Below the pieces are notes generated by a model. That model did no database searches. It was not told the DNA's origin and worked only from the letters and a program-made list of their open reading frames with translations. DNA of 64,000 bases from Psychrobacter sp. 1044. Lineage in GTDB: Bacteria; Pseudomonadota; Gammaproteobacteria; Pseudomonadales; Moraxellaceae. Numbering within the stretch: the first letter of the stretch is position 1; every line of letters begins with the position of its first letter. Shown piece by piece: positions 1 to 9,557 of this stretch. Position numbers and translations under genes: made by a program. Location of the stretch: positions 62,001 to 126,000 of the forward strand of contig NZ_CAJHAZ010000005.1 of NCBI RefSeq assembly GCF_904846525.1, read 5' to 3'.

Positions 1-1338
1 ATGTCCTCGATCGTCAAAGATCAACAGCAAGTGGCGCATTTGCTCAATTATGATCAATTGACTGGGTTACCAAACCGTAAGGTTTTCTTGAGTCAGACCA
101 GCGACCTATTGTTGGACAGCTATCAAGAAGTCGTGATTGTGCGCTTTAATATTGACCGTTATCGCAATCTAGCAAGTTTGCTTGGCCCTGACGGCATCAA
201 CGCTTTGGTAAAAAACTTTGTCACACGCCTGAAGAACCTCAAGCTCGATAATTTACAGTGTTTTTCCCATTTTGGCGGCGATGATTTTGCGTTATTATTC
301 GAATTTAATGACGCTAATATAGTACGTCATCAGCTAGACAGCTTAATGCAAATGTGTGAACGCCCCTTCTCCTTAGATGAAAACACTGCGACAGACGCCA
401 AGATTTATTGTCATATTTCCGTCGGGGTCAGTTACTTTCCCACTAACGACGATGAAGTGACAGGATTATTGACCAAGGCTGAAAAAGCGCTGCATTATGT
501 CAAGCAGCAAGGCGGTGATGACATTTGCTGGTATGATACAGCCATTGACGAAGCCACTGCGGGTAGCTTGCAGTTAGAGGCGGAACTTAGAGCCGCTACC
601 ACTGAAAATCAGTTTGTTCCTTATTATCAACCAAAGTTTGAGCTGGCTACGGGCATCATTATTGGTTTTGAAGCGCTGGTACGTTGGCAACACCCGACTC
701 GCGGACTGCTAAAGCCGATACATTTTATCAATGCCATTATCACTCATAAACTGTCGTTTGAGCTGTTCTCGCACATGGCGGTTCAAATTGCTAAGCAGTT
801 ATCGACTTGGCAACAGCAAGGATTTTGTCAACATATCTGTATCAATGCAGATGCCGCCGAATTTAGCCACCCTGAGTTTTCTGAGATGGTCAGCAGTTTA
901 CTGGTGCAACACCGTATTTCTGCGCATCAGCTACATATTGAAGTCACCGAGTCATCCTTAATTCAGCGTCATGCAAATGTCAAAAAACAGCTTACTTTGC
1001 TCAAAGAGCTGGGAATTTGTCTGGCGTTGGATGACTTTGGCACCGGTTATGCCTCTTTGAGTTACTTACAAGAATATCCATTTGATTTTATTAAAATTGA
1101 TAAAAGTTTTATATCCAACATCGACACCGATCGTACCCAATATGCCATTGTAAAAGCTATTTTAGACTTGGCAATGGCACTTGATATGCAGGTAGTCGCC
1201 GAAGGCATCGAAACCGAACAACAGCGCGATGTGTTGCTAAAAATGGGCTGTCAACAGGGTCAAGGCTATTGGTTTGGCAAACCAGTGCCAGCAGAGGCTG
1301 CGACTGAGATGTTGATTCAGCAGTACGCCGCCAAATAA
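1..1338 (+). CDS. GGDEF/EAL domain protein, 5' end outside window
   Basis: Cyclic-di-GMP signalling protein with a GGDEF domain (about residues 12-180) followed by an EAL domain (about 195-440). The GGDEF signature is degenerate (GGDDF, about residue 93) and I see no RxxD inhibitory site before it, so cyclase activity is doubtful. The EAL half keeps its usual residues: FEALVRWQHP, EVTES, DDFGTGYASL, IKIDKSF and AEGIET. It is therefore more likely a phosphodiesterase that breaks down c-di-GMP. The ATG at base 1 directly precedes the GGDEF fold and no upstream stop is visible, so the gene probably continues upstream, perhaps with a sensor domain. Its target and signal are unknown. Confidence 0.85.
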   Translation: MSSIVKDQQQVAHLLNYDQLTGLPNRKVFLSQTSDLLLDSYQEVVIVRFNIDRYRNLASLLGPDGINALVKNFVTRLKNLKLDNLQCFSHFGGDDFALLFEFNDANIVRHQLDSLMQMCERPFSLDENTATDAKIYCHISVGVSYFPTNDDEVTGLLTKAEKALHYVKQQGGDDICWYDTAIDEATAGSLQLEAELRAATTENQFVPYYQPKFELATGIIIGFEALVRWQHPTRGLLKPIHFINAIITHKLSFELFSHMAVQIAKQLSTWQQQGFCQHICINADAAEFSHPEFSEMVSSLLVQHRISAHQLHIEVTESSLIQRHANVKKQLTLLKELGICLALDDFGTGYASLSYLQEYPFDFIKIDKSFISNIDTDRTQYAIVKAILDLAMALDMQVVAEGIETEQQRDVLLKMGCQQGQGYWFGKPVPAEAATEMLIQQYAAK

Positions 1339-1731
1339 ACCCCATTTAACGGATGTTTATTTATCCAGTATCATGAGTATTTTCATATGGTTATTTGCAT
1401 CTCCTCTTAACGCCTAACGTCGATTGTATAACCGATGCAAGATAGGTTCATGACTTATCAGTGCTGTCACCAAACTTGTATAATCCCCTCTGAAAGCCTA
1501 TCTTTTATAGTGAATTTGTTAGAGCTCATTGAGTTTCAAGCTTACTCTGACCATCGCCATTCTTTTCAATACTATTTTATATAGCCGACAACATCGTCAA
1601 TCTGCATTATTGCCTAGCATTTATTTGGGCTCGTTAGATTAATATGGGCTGGACTTGTGCACTAAGTAACAGTGCAGTCATGTGCCTACCCTTGATGATG
1701 ATTGGTTATATTCTCAAAAGGACAGGAAGTT
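1339..1731. other. Intergenic, 393 bp
   Basis: AT-rich spacer between the EAL gene and the first acyl-CoA dehydrogenase, presumably holding the promoter of the latter. I see no convincing gene, terminator hairpin or known operator in it. Confidence 0.5.
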
Positions 1732-3525
1732 ATGCAATACAAAGCGCCCTTACGTGACATTCAATTCGTGATGCATGAGTTACTCGACAGCGAAAGCCAT
1801 TATAAAACCCTGCCAGCATTCCAAGAAGCGGATCGCGAGCTAATGGACAGCCTGTTTGAAATGGCGGCAAGCTTTGCTGAAAATGAGCTATCACCATTGA
1901 ATCAAAGTGGTGACGCTGAAGGCTGCCAGTTTAACAATGGTCAAGTGACCACGCCAAAGGGCTTTAAAGAAGCATACAAAGCGTATTGTGAGCTTGGCTT
2001 CCCAGCGTTGTCTGCTGAAGAAGACTTCGGCGGTCAAAATATGCCGTTCTCATTATCGACCGTCATTAATGAAATGGTTGGTACAGCTAACTGGTCATTC
2101 TCTATGTACCCTGGTTTATCGCATGGTGCCATTCAAACCATCGAGCATCACGGTACGGATGAGCAAAAAGACATATATTTAGAAAAAATGATCAGCGGTG
2201 AATGGTCAGGTACTATGTGCTTGACTGAAGCACATGCAGGTTCTGATTTAGGTATTATTCGTACCAAAGCTGAGCCTAAAGAAGATGGCAGCTATAGCAT
2301 CACTGGTCAAAAAATCTTCATTTCAGCGGGTGAGCATGACTTAACCGACAACATTATCCATATCGTTTTGGCTCGTTTACCAGGCGCGCCTGCTGGCACA
2401 AAAGGCATCTCACTGTTTATCGTTCCTAAGGTAACGGTCAACGAAGATGGTAGCCTAGGTGAAAACAACAACGTCGTTTGTGGCTCTATCGAACACAAAA
2501 TGGGTATCAAAGCCTCAGCCACTTGCGTGATGAACTTTGATGGCGCAACGGGTTATCTGATTGGCCCAGAAAACCGTGGTCTACAGTGCATGTTTACCTT
2601 TATGAACGTGGCGCGTATTGGTACCGCAGTGCAAGGTTTAACAGCAGCAGAATATGCGTTCCAAGGCTCATTGACTTATGCCAAAGATCGTCTAGCAATG
2701 CGTTCATTATCTGGTGTTAAAGCCCCTGAAAAAACAGCTGACCCTATCATTGTACATCCAGCGGTTCGTAACATGCTGTTGACTGAAAAAGCCTTTGCTG
2801 AAGGTGGTCGTGCTTTGGTTTATTACCTCTCACATTTTGCCGATACCGTCGCAAAAGGCGAAGGCGATGCGCTTAAATTTGCTGATCAAATGTTGTCACT
2901 ATTGACACCGATCGCTAAAGCATTCTTGACTGAAACTGGTCTAGAAGCGGCTAACCATGGCGTACAGGTTTATGGTGGTCATGGCTTCATCAGCGAATGG
3001 GGCATGGAGCAAAACGTCCGTGATACGCGTATTGCTTGCTTATACGAAGGTACTACTGAAATCCAAGCACTCGATCTACTCGGTCGTAAAGTATTGGGCT
3101 CACAAGGCAAACTGCTTGCAAACTTTGTCAAAATCATTCAGACATTCTGTGAAGAAAATAAAGAAAACGACGAGATGGGTCAGTTTATTCGCCCACTTGC
3201 CAAACACCTTAAAGAATGGGGTGATTTGACTGCACGCATCGGCATGCAAGCCACTGAAAACCCAGATGCGGTTGGCGGCGCTGCAGTTGATTACATGTAT
3301 TTCAGCGGTTATGTAACGCTAGCCTACTTATGGGCACGCATGGCATTAGTAGCACAAACTGAACTTGCTAATGGCACTAGCGAACAAGCCTTCTACGACG
3401 CGAAAGTAAAAACCGCGCAGTTCTACTTTGCTAAGCTATTGCCACGTACCACCACTCACGTACAGCGTATCAGCACTGGTGTTGAACCATACATGAGCAT
3501 GGACGTTGATCAGTTCGCTTTTTAA
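1732..3525 (+). CDS. Acyl-CoA dehydrogenase (long, ~600-residue type)
   Basis: FAD-dependent acyl-CoA dehydrogenase that introduces the alpha-beta double bond into an acyl-CoA, as in fatty-acid beta-oxidation. Order of regions: the short N-terminal extension of the ~600-residue subfamily (YKAPLRDIQFVMHELL), the acyl-CoA dehydrogenase core (GTMCLTEAHAGSDLG around residue 160; MGIKASATCVM), then the C-terminal domain with YEGTTEIQALDLLG. The Glu of YEGT is the usual catalytic base position. An in-frame TTG lies at 1702, but ATG 1732 has AGGACAGGAA just upstream and matches the family start. It is paralogous to the next gene; each has its own terminator, so they are probably separate transcripts. 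Chain-length preference cannot be read from the sequence; a DmdC-like substrate is possible. Confidence 0.92.
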   Translation: MQYKAPLRDIQFVMHELLDSESHYKTLPAFQEADRELMDSLFEMAASFAENELSPLNQSGDAEGCQFNNGQVTTPKGFKEAYKAYCELGFPALSAEEDFGGQNMPFSLSTVINEMVGTANWSFSMYPGLSHGAIQTIEHHGTDEQKDIYLEKMISGEWSGTMCLTEAHAGSDLGIIRTKAEPKEDGSYSITGQKIFISAGEHDLTDNIIHIVLARLPGAPAGTKGISLFIVPKVTVNEDGSLGENNNVVCGSIEHKMGIKASATCVMNFDGATGYLIGPENRGLQCMFTFMNVARIGTAVQGLTAAEYAFQGSLTYAKDRLAMRSLSGVKAPEKTADPIIVHPAVRNMLLTEKAFAEGGRALVYYLSHFADTVAKGEGDALKFADQMLSLLTPIAKAFLTETGLEAANHGVQVYGGHGFISEWGMEQNVRDTRIACLYEGTTEIQALDLLGRKVLGSQGKLLANFVKIIQTFCEENKENDEMGQFIRPLAKHLKEWGDLTARIGMQATENPDAVGGAAVDYMYFSGYVTLAYLWARMALVAQTELANGTSEQAFYDAKVKTAQFYFAKLLPRTTTHVQRISTGVEPYMSMDVDQFAF

Positions 3526-3558
3526 TTAGACGTTAAATACTGCTAATACTGTATTTTT

Positions 3559-3593
3559 ATCGGCAACATACTCAGGTGTGTTGCCGATTTTCT
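3559..3593 (+). terminator. Rho-independent terminator
   Basis: Perfect 10-bp stem ATCGGCAACA / TGTTGCCGAT with a 10-nt loop, followed by TTTTCTT, 34 nt after the stop of the first acyl-CoA dehydrogenase. Confidence 0.8.
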
Positions 3594-3648
3594 TAGCGCT
3601 ATTAAAATGTATAACGAGTAGAGTCAACACTTTCAAAAAACCTAACCT

Positions 3649-3678
3649 TTTCTAAAAATCTATCCTTATTTTTAGAAA
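3649..3678. repeat. 11-bp inverted repeat upstream of second acyl-CoA dehydrogenase
   Basis: TTTCTAAAAAT (3649-3659) and its exact complement (3668-3678) around an 8-nt loop. It lies about 170 bp before the second acyl-CoA dehydrogenase, in what is probably the promoter region. It could be an operator or only an AT-rich hairpin. It does not match the GAAAC/GTTTC type of PsrA/FadR site known for fatty-acid regulators. Confidence 0.4.
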
Positions 3679-3845
3679 GGCTATCCTTTATCAATACTTT
3701 TGGTGTACGCACAATTCACGAAGAAACACACCCGTGCGCAAGCTTATTTGCTAAACTTTGATTATTAACCGCTAAGGTTAGACCAAAAGAACAATTGATA
3801 TCTTTAACAACTTTAATTTTATTTATTTGAACCAAAGGAATGTTT

Positions 3846-5630
3846 ATGGCTGTTTATAATGCCCCTCTGAATGACATGCGCTTTATCTTAAATGATGTAT
3901 TTAACGCGCCTAAATTTTGGCAAAACAACGAAAACTTAGCTCATGTCGATATGGAAACAGTCGATATGATTTTGGAAGAAATGGCAAAACTGTCAAAAAA
4001 CATTCTTTTGCCAATCAACCGCAGCGGCGATGAAGAAGGCGCAACCTTTGAAGGTAATGGCGTCGTCACGACTCCTACTGGATTTAAAGAAGCGTATAAA
4101 CAGTATGCTGAATCAGGCTGGGTTGGCTTAAGCGGTAACGCTGAATACGGTGGTCAAGGTTTCCCAAAAATGGTGACTATGCTGACTGAAGAGATGGTAT
4201 TCACTGCCAACCAATCATTTGCCCTCTACCCTAACCTAACCGTTGGCGCAACACTGTGCCTAAACGCAGCGGCTTCTGAAGAGCAAAAGCAAACCTACCT
4301 AGAAAAAATGTACAACGGCGAGTGGGCGGGCACCATGTGCTTGACAGAGCCACATGCTGGTACTGACTTAGGTATCATCAAAACCAAAGCTATCCCTAAT
4401 GATGACGGTAGCTATGATATCTCTGGTACCAAAATCTTTATCACTGGCGGTGAGCATGACTTAACCGAAAACATCATTCATTTGGTATTGGCAAAAACCC
4501 CTAACGCGCCAGAAGGCTCAAAAGGGATTTCACTATTTGTCGTACCAAAATTTTTGGTCAATGCAGATGGCAGCTTAGGCGAGCGTAACACTTTAGCAGT
4601 CGGCTCTATTGAGCACAAAATGGGCATAAAAGCCTCAGCCACTTGTGTCATGAACTTTGACAGCGCTAAAGGCTGGATGGTTGGTGCCGAAAACACGGGG
4701 CTGTCATCAATGTTCATTATGATGAACTACGAGCGTGTGACTATGGGTCTACAAGGCCTTGGTGGATCTGAGCTTGCTTACCAAAACGCTGCCTTATATG
4801 CCAATGACCGTGGTCAAGGTCGTAGTGATACGCAACTACAAAGTCCAGAAAAACCAGCAGATGCGATCATTCATCATGCCGATGTACGCCGTATGCTGTT
4901 AAATGCAAAAGCTAATACCGAAGCCTCACGTTGCTTTGCGATGTACGTGGCTAAAAATCTTGATCAGGAGAAGTTTAGTACCGATCCAGAAGCTGCTCAA
5001 GCCGCCGCTGCACGCGTTGCTCTATTGACGCCAGTTGCTAAAGCGTTCTTGACTGACAAAGCACTAGAAGCCACTATTGATTGCCAGCAAGTATTTGGCG
5101 GTCATGGCTATATCCGCGAATGGGGTATGGAGCAAATCGTTCGTGATACCCGTATTGCCCAGATTTATGAAGGCACCAACGGTATTCAAGCACTTGACTT
5201 ACTGGGTCGTAAAGTGGCGAAAAATAACGGCAAATACGTCACTCATTTCTTAGGTGAAATTCGTGATTTTGTCAATAACATGCAAGCGGATCATGGTATC
5301 AAGCAAGCAACGCTAGATGCTGCTGACACGATTGAAGCATTGACCAACACTGTGCTTAGCAACATTGGCGAGCGTAAAAACGAAGTCAATGGCTGTGCCG
5401 TTGACTACATGCATGCCTTTGGTTACCTCGGTTATTCGTACATGTTTGCGTTGATGGTAGAAGCAGCTAACGGTAAAGAAGGTGAGTTCTATACCAATAA
5501 AGCCAAGCTCGCCGATTATTTCGTCGGTCGTATCTTGCCACGTATCGATGCTCATGCACAAATGGTTCAAGCTGGTAGTGATCCAATGATGAACTTTGAT
5601 CTTAGCTACTTTGATGTACCTGCTAGCTAA
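3846..5630 (+). CDS. Acyl-CoA dehydrogenase (second, paralogous copy)
   Basis: FAD-dependent acyl-CoA dehydrogenase of the same ~600-residue subfamily as the gene before it, with the same domain order: N-terminal extension (YNAPLNDMRFILNDVF), core (GTMCLTEPHAGTDLG; MGIKASATCVMNF) and C-terminal region with YEGTNGIQALDLLG, whose Glu is the expected catalytic base. Two ATGs are in frame, at 3840 and 3846; AAAGGA at 3834-3839 gives 6-nt spacing to 3846, so I chose that (594 residues). The tandem pair suggests duplication and divergence of substrate range. A terminator follows 43 nt after the stop. The physiological substrate is not readable from the sequence. Confidence 0.92.
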   Translation: MAVYNAPLNDMRFILNDVFNAPKFWQNNENLAHVDMETVDMILEEMAKLSKNILLPINRSGDEEGATFEGNGVVTTPTGFKEAYKQYAESGWVGLSGNAEYGGQGFPKMVTMLTEEMVFTANQSFALYPNLTVGATLCLNAAASEEQKQTYLEKMYNGEWAGTMCLTEPHAGTDLGIIKTKAIPNDDGSYDISGTKIFITGGEHDLTENIIHLVLAKTPNAPEGSKGISLFVVPKFLVNADGSLGERNTLAVGSIEHKMGIKASATCVMNFDSAKGWMVGAENTGLSSMFIMMNYERVTMGLQGLGGSELAYQNAALYANDRGQGRSDTQLQSPEKPADAIIHHADVRRMLLNAKANTEASRCFAMYVAKNLDQEKFSTDPEAAQAAAARVALLTPVAKAFLTDKALEATIDCQQVFGGHGYIREWGMEQIVRDTRIAQIYEGTNGIQALDLLGRKVAKNNGKYVTHFLGEIRDFVNNMQADHGIKQATLDAADTIEALTNTVLSNIGERKNEVNGCAVDYMHAFGYLGYSYMFALMVEAANGKEGEFYTNKAKLADYFVGRILPRIDAHAQMVQAGSDPMMNFDLSYFDVPAS

Positions 5631-5672
5631 TTGCTTACTTTTATAATAAAGTAAGCCATACCGCACTACGAT

Positions 5673-5704
5673 AAGGGGACAGTCACGCTACTGTCCCTTT
5701 TTTT
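5673..5704 (+). terminator. Rho-independent terminator
   Basis: GGGGACAG / CTGTCCC stem with an 8-nt loop followed by a run of seven T, just after the second acyl-CoA dehydrogenase. Confidence 0.9.
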
Positions 5705-6034
5705 GCCAAAAATATCATCACAGTGATGGTTTCCACAATCGATATAATGAGCGCCACAAAATAACTGCTAACAAAATAATTAACCGCTCAGGCATTGTTA
5801 CGATTAAAATAACGCAAAGTCACAACATTAAGATTGGTACAAATATCTTTAACGCCGAAACCAATAAGCTCTGAACCAATAACTTCCAAATTAGTGAGCT
5901 GTAAATTGAAACCTAACACTCAATAGTGGTAGATATCGCGACATTAATAACTAATATAGTCATTCAAAACACCTATATCTTTGCTCATACTCAATAATAA
6001 CAATGATTGAAATAACCACCACAAGGGATGCAAT
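5705..6034. other. Intergenic, 330 bp
   Basis: AT-rich spacer upstream of the Gcr-like gene. It ends with the ribosome binding site AAGGGA (6023-6028). I see no gene or clear repeat in it. Confidence 0.5.
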
Positions 6035-8515
6035 GTGTCAGAAATAAAACACATTTTACAACAGATTACAGCCTTAAGTGATGTGCCAGATCCTGCGGTA
6101 CTCAAGCGCTTAATCGATGAGCTACGAGTGAGTGATAAAGAGCCCACGTTAGCCAATCAAAACATTCAAGAGCTGATTGATATTTTACGTCAACATCCAG
6201 AATATGCAGATGGACTGTCAAGTTTCGTCTTAAAACTGATTATTGAATATCGCCAAATTGCTTTATATACCGATACTGGCATCATGTCGGATCAGGGCTT
6301 TTTTAATAGTCTACGTCGCCTTATCGGGCACCGTTTTTTACCGCTATTGCCACAAGAAGATTCTGTCGTAGAATTGGTCGGTTATTTATTTGATAAACGC
6401 TCTGATGAGCGCTGGCTTGCCAATATTAAAAAAGACAAATGGGATGAACTGGTTGAGCTACTCAAAGTCGATGAGCAGCATTTAAACTTAGTTGCGACAG
6501 CAAAAAACAGTATTTTGAACGCGATCATCATTTTGTCATATCGTATCAGCGGTATTGGCTTGCATCCAGATTTGATGGAATTTTATCCGCAAATGCTGAA
6601 TTATTCAGCGTCATTTGTGGCACAAAATCAAGAGGCGGTCTTATACGTCAATCAGTACCGAGAAGCGCATGAGCTTGATACTTTAACGGATATTACGCCC
6701 GAAAAAGCGGTAGATCCTGCGCCGTTATTGGTCATGATTGAACAATGCGAAGATATCGTTGCCACCATACGCAAGCGCATTTATAAAACAGGAATCTCTA
6801 TTCGCCTGACCAACATGATGCTGCGTTTAGACCAAAGCTTGCAACGTATGCGCATCCTAACTGAACTGGTAGCAGATAATTATGATAAGCGTGATCAGGC
6901 GCTCATTGAGTTGATTCAAGCGCTGATTACCACTGCGAGCCGCCGTTATAGTATCGGATACTTAATTGATAATAATACCAAGCTGCTGTCGCGCAAAGTC
7001 ACTGAAAATGCCAGCCGCGTGGGTGAACATTATATTAGTACCGATAAATCGGGCTACCAAAAAATGTTCAAGAAAGCCTCTATCGGTGGTTTTATTATTG
7101 CGTTTATGGCAACGCTTAAGATATTAGCCTATAACCTAGCCCTCGCACCGATGGGACGCGCCTTTGTCAATAGTATGATTTATGGATTGGGTTTTGTTTT
7201 TATCCATATCGTTCATGGTACGGTTGCTACCAAACAGCCTGCTATGACGGCGGCGGCAATCGCCTCTACTATCTCGGACGGTTCTGGCAAAAAGTCACAC
7301 CAGTTAAATAAATTATCAGAATTGGTGGTCGATATTTTACGTACCCAGTTTGTGGCGATTATGGGTAATATTATGCTAGCGATACCAGTCGCTCTGATTA
7401 TCTCTTTTGCATGGCTACAATATACTGGTGCGCCGATGATCAATACCGACAAGGCTGCACACTTACTGCATGATCTTGACCCCTTTCACTCACTGGCATT
7501 GCCCCACGCGGCCATTGCTGGCGTCTATTTATTTTTATCAGGTCTTATTGCTGGTTACTACGATAACTTGGCAGTCTACAACCAAATCGGTGCCCGTATT
7601 CAGCGCCACAAACTACTTCAATACCTACTACCAAAAACTTGGTTACAGCGTTTAGGAGGTTTTATAGAAGCCAACCTTGGCGCCATTATGGGCAATTTCT
7701 TGTTCGGGGTGTTCTTAGGTAGTACTGCAACAATTGGCTATTTATTTGGCTTACCGATTGATATTCGACACATTGCGTTTGCCTCGGCGAATTTGGCGCA
7801 TGGACTGTTTAATATATCTGCCAACCAGTGGGATTGGCAGATTGTGTTTATTTCTATTTTAGGCGTTGCCCTTATCGGCATGGTGAACCTCATGGTCAGC
7901 TTTTCGCTCGCCTTATTTGTGGCACTGCGCTCTAAAGAAGTCAAATTCATGGAGTGGAGTCGTTTAACCAAGCAGCTTTTCAGCCATATGCTTACCCATC
8001 CTTCAGACTTTTTCTGGCCACGTGATAAGCCAATGAAATATGCTCGTATCGACAGTCAAGGACATATGATCTTTGACGATACCAGCGCTCATAAAGGGGG
8101 ACAAACTATTCCTAATAATTATGTCGTGCGCCGTTTGTCTGATGTAAAAATCCTACCTAAATCCAAGCAAAAAAGCATGCAAAATGAACAGGCTATCACA
8201 GACATAGATTACGATAATAACATCTCAAATGCTGACACTGACGCTGCGCTAAAAAGTCGGGAAACACACAGCACCACCAATCATATCAGTACCAAAAAAA
8301 CCATTGAACTCGATGATGGGCTGATAGATGAGGAGCTCAATAGCGTTCCTTATAGTAGTGATATTCAATATGATAAAGCGCATAACGCCTTTACTGAGGG
8401 TAATGAGACGACTGCCCATCTTGAAAACGATAACAGCAACCCTGAAAATAAGGCCACGGGCGATGCTAAAACCTCACTACCTAAACCCAAAAAACCACCA
8501 AACCTACCCAGCTAA
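6035..8515 (+). CDS. Gcr-type 'site-specific recombinase' family membrane protein
   Basis: An 826-residue protein resembling the family labelled site-specific recombinase after gonococcal Gcr (PF10136). Residues 1-340 look soluble and helical. Residues about 345-650 contain several hydrophobic segments (for example GGFIIAFMATLKILAYNLA, and a region around YLFGLPIDIRHIAFASANLA), so it is probably an inner-membrane protein. The last ~120 residues are polar, low complexity and rich in Asp, Asn and Thr. I see no catalytic signature of a tyrosine or serine recombinase, so the historical name is weak evidence of function. Start is GTG at 6035: AAGGGA lies 6 nt upstream, while the overlapping ATG at 6033 is out of frame. 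Confidence 0.75.
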   Translation: MSEIKHILQQITALSDVPDPAVLKRLIDELRVSDKEPTLANQNIQELIDILRQHPEYADGLSSFVLKLIIEYRQIALYTDTGIMSDQGFFNSLRRLIGHRFLPLLPQEDSVVELVGYLFDKRSDERWLANIKKDKWDELVELLKVDEQHLNLVATAKNSILNAIIILSYRISGIGLHPDLMEFYPQMLNYSASFVAQNQEAVLYVNQYREAHELDTLTDITPEKAVDPAPLLVMIEQCEDIVATIRKRIYKTGISIRLTNMMLRLDQSLQRMRILTELVADNYDKRDQALIELIQALITTASRRYSIGYLIDNNTKLLSRKVTENASRVGEHYISTDKSGYQKMFKKASIGGFIIAFMATLKILAYNLALAPMGRAFVNSMIYGLGFVFIHIVHGTVATKQPAMTAAAIASTISDGSGKKSHQLNKLSELVVDILRTQFVAIMGNIMLAIPVALIISFAWLQYTGAPMINTDKAAHLLHDLDPFHSLALPHAAIAGVYLFLSGLIAGYYDNLAVYNQIGARIQRHKLLQYLLPKTWLQRLGGFIEANLGAIMGNFLFGVFLGSTATIGYLFGLPIDIRHIAFASANLAHGLFNISANQWDWQIVFISILGVALIGMVNLMVSFSLALFVALRSKEVKFMEWSRLTKQLFSHMLTHPSDFFWPRDKPMKYARIDSQGHMIFDDTSAHKGGQTIPNNYVVRRLSDVKILPKSKQKSMQNEQAITDIDYDNNISNADTDAALKSRETHSTTNHISTKKTIELDDGLIDEELNSVPYSSDIQYDKAHNAFTEGNETTAHLENDNSNPENKATGDAKTSLPKPKKPPNLPS

Positions 8516-8535
8516 TGGGAAGGTTTTGGTGGTTT
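8492..8535. terminator. Long hairpin overlapping the Gcr-like stop codon
   Basis: AACCACCAAACCT, a CCCA/TGGG inner stem and AGGTTTTGGTGGTT form a long, nearly perfect hairpin that contains the stop codon of the Gcr-like gene. On the minus strand it is followed by T6, so it can end transcripts coming from apaH. On the plus strand the T-run is weak. Confidence 0.6.
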
Positions 8536-8564
8536 AACAAATCGTTTTGATAAGCCAAAATAGT

Positions 8565-8615
8565 TGCGGCGTGACCTCATTTTAAAAACGGAGATAGAAA
8601 TGAGCCCATGCCCTA
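8565..8615. repeat. Degenerate short copy of the GGGCGTGTCCTCA inverted-repeat element
   Basis: GGCGTGACCTCATTT at the left and AAATGAGCCCATGCC at the right are imperfect inverted repeats (12 of 15 match). The interior resembles the left part of the copy at 15027-15200, with an AAAAACGGAGATA stretch against AAAAATGGTGATA there. It ends 3 bp from the apaH stop codon. See the copies at 15027, 20969 and 53174. Confidence 0.6.
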
Positions 8616-8618
8616 ATA

Positions 8619-9461
8619 TTATGTTTCTGGCTGTGAGCAGTGCGCACTTGACCTGATAATTTTTCCAACACTCAAGCGATAAGCCAATAGATCATTACCC
8701 CAAACGCAGCCGCCGTCAAGTGCACGCGCATGCGGTAAGTCTACCTCACCTTTCAGCGCTGCCCAGTGCCCAAATAATACCTTGCGATTCCGCGGCACTT
8801 GCCATTCAAACCAAGGCAAAAACCCCTCTGGCATAGACGCTTCTAACCCTGCTGCAAAGCTAAATTCTAACGTGCCATCTTGCTTGCACAGCCGCATACG
8901 AGTGAAATAATTGGCAATTGCACGCATTTTGGTAAAGCCATTAATATCTGGATACCAGTCATCAGCAGTCTTACTATATAAATTTGGCAATAAACGATCC
9001 AGCTGTTTTAAACTACTTTGCAATTGTGACTCTAACTGCTGCGCATACTTTTCGGCATCTTCAATACTCCAATGTGGCGGAATACCAGCATGAACCAAGA
9101 CCGTCTGCTCATCAGGAAAAGCCAATACTGGCTGATGACGTAGCCATTCAAGCAGTTCATCGCAATCATCGGCAGCAAAAATAGGCGCTGTCTGATCCTT
9201 TTTTTTAATCTTTGCCGCACCGCGCCAGACAGCGATCAAATTGAGATCATGATTGCCGAGTACTGTCGCGGCTGCGCCTTGCTCGCAAAGTGCTTTGACA
9301 TGACGCAAGGTACTTAACGAATCTTCACCACGTGCCACCAAGTCCCCTGCAAACCATAGCTTGTCTTGTGCAGGATCAAAATCCAATATTTCAAGTAAAT
9401 GAAGGTACGCCGCATAGCAACCTTGCAGGTCACCGATGACATACTGATGGCGAAAGCTCAT
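8619..9461 (-). CDS. apaH: Symmetrical bis(5'-nucleosyl)-tetraphosphatase
   Basis: Hydrolyses Ap4A symmetrically to two ADP, limiting dinucleoside polyphosphates and RNA Np4 caps. It is a metallophosphoesterase with the expected motifs near the N-terminus: GDLQGC (about residue 10), GDLVARG (about 40) and GNHD (about 70), then the His-containing HAGIPP motif and a C-terminal FGHWA. Its 280 residues match the family. It is downstream of ksgA on the same strand with a 96-bp gap and is probably cotranscribed. apaG, which lies between these genes in Escherichia coli, is absent here. A short inverted-repeat element starts 3 bp after its stop. Confidence 0.96.
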   Translation of the reverse strand: MSFRHQYVIGDLQGCYAAYLHLLEILDFDPAQDKLWFAGDLVARGEDSLSTLRHVKALCEQGAAATVLGNHDLNLIAVWRGAAKIKKKDQTAPIFAADDCDELLEWLRHQPVLAFPDEQTVLVHAGIPPHWSIEDAEKYAQQLESQLQSSLKQLDRLLPNLYSKTADDWYPDINGFTKMRAIANYFTRMRLCKQDGTLEFSFAAGLEASMPEGFLPWFEWQVPRNRKVLFGHWAALKGEVDLPHARALDGGCVWGNDLLAYRLSVGKIIRSSAHCSQPET

Positions 9462-9557
9462 AAATCCTCAGTGTTTTTACGTGATAGTTTTATGTGAAAA
9501 TTTTATATCGTCATTTCCATATAAATGTCTTTGACGACGAATCGGCAGTAACTCGAT

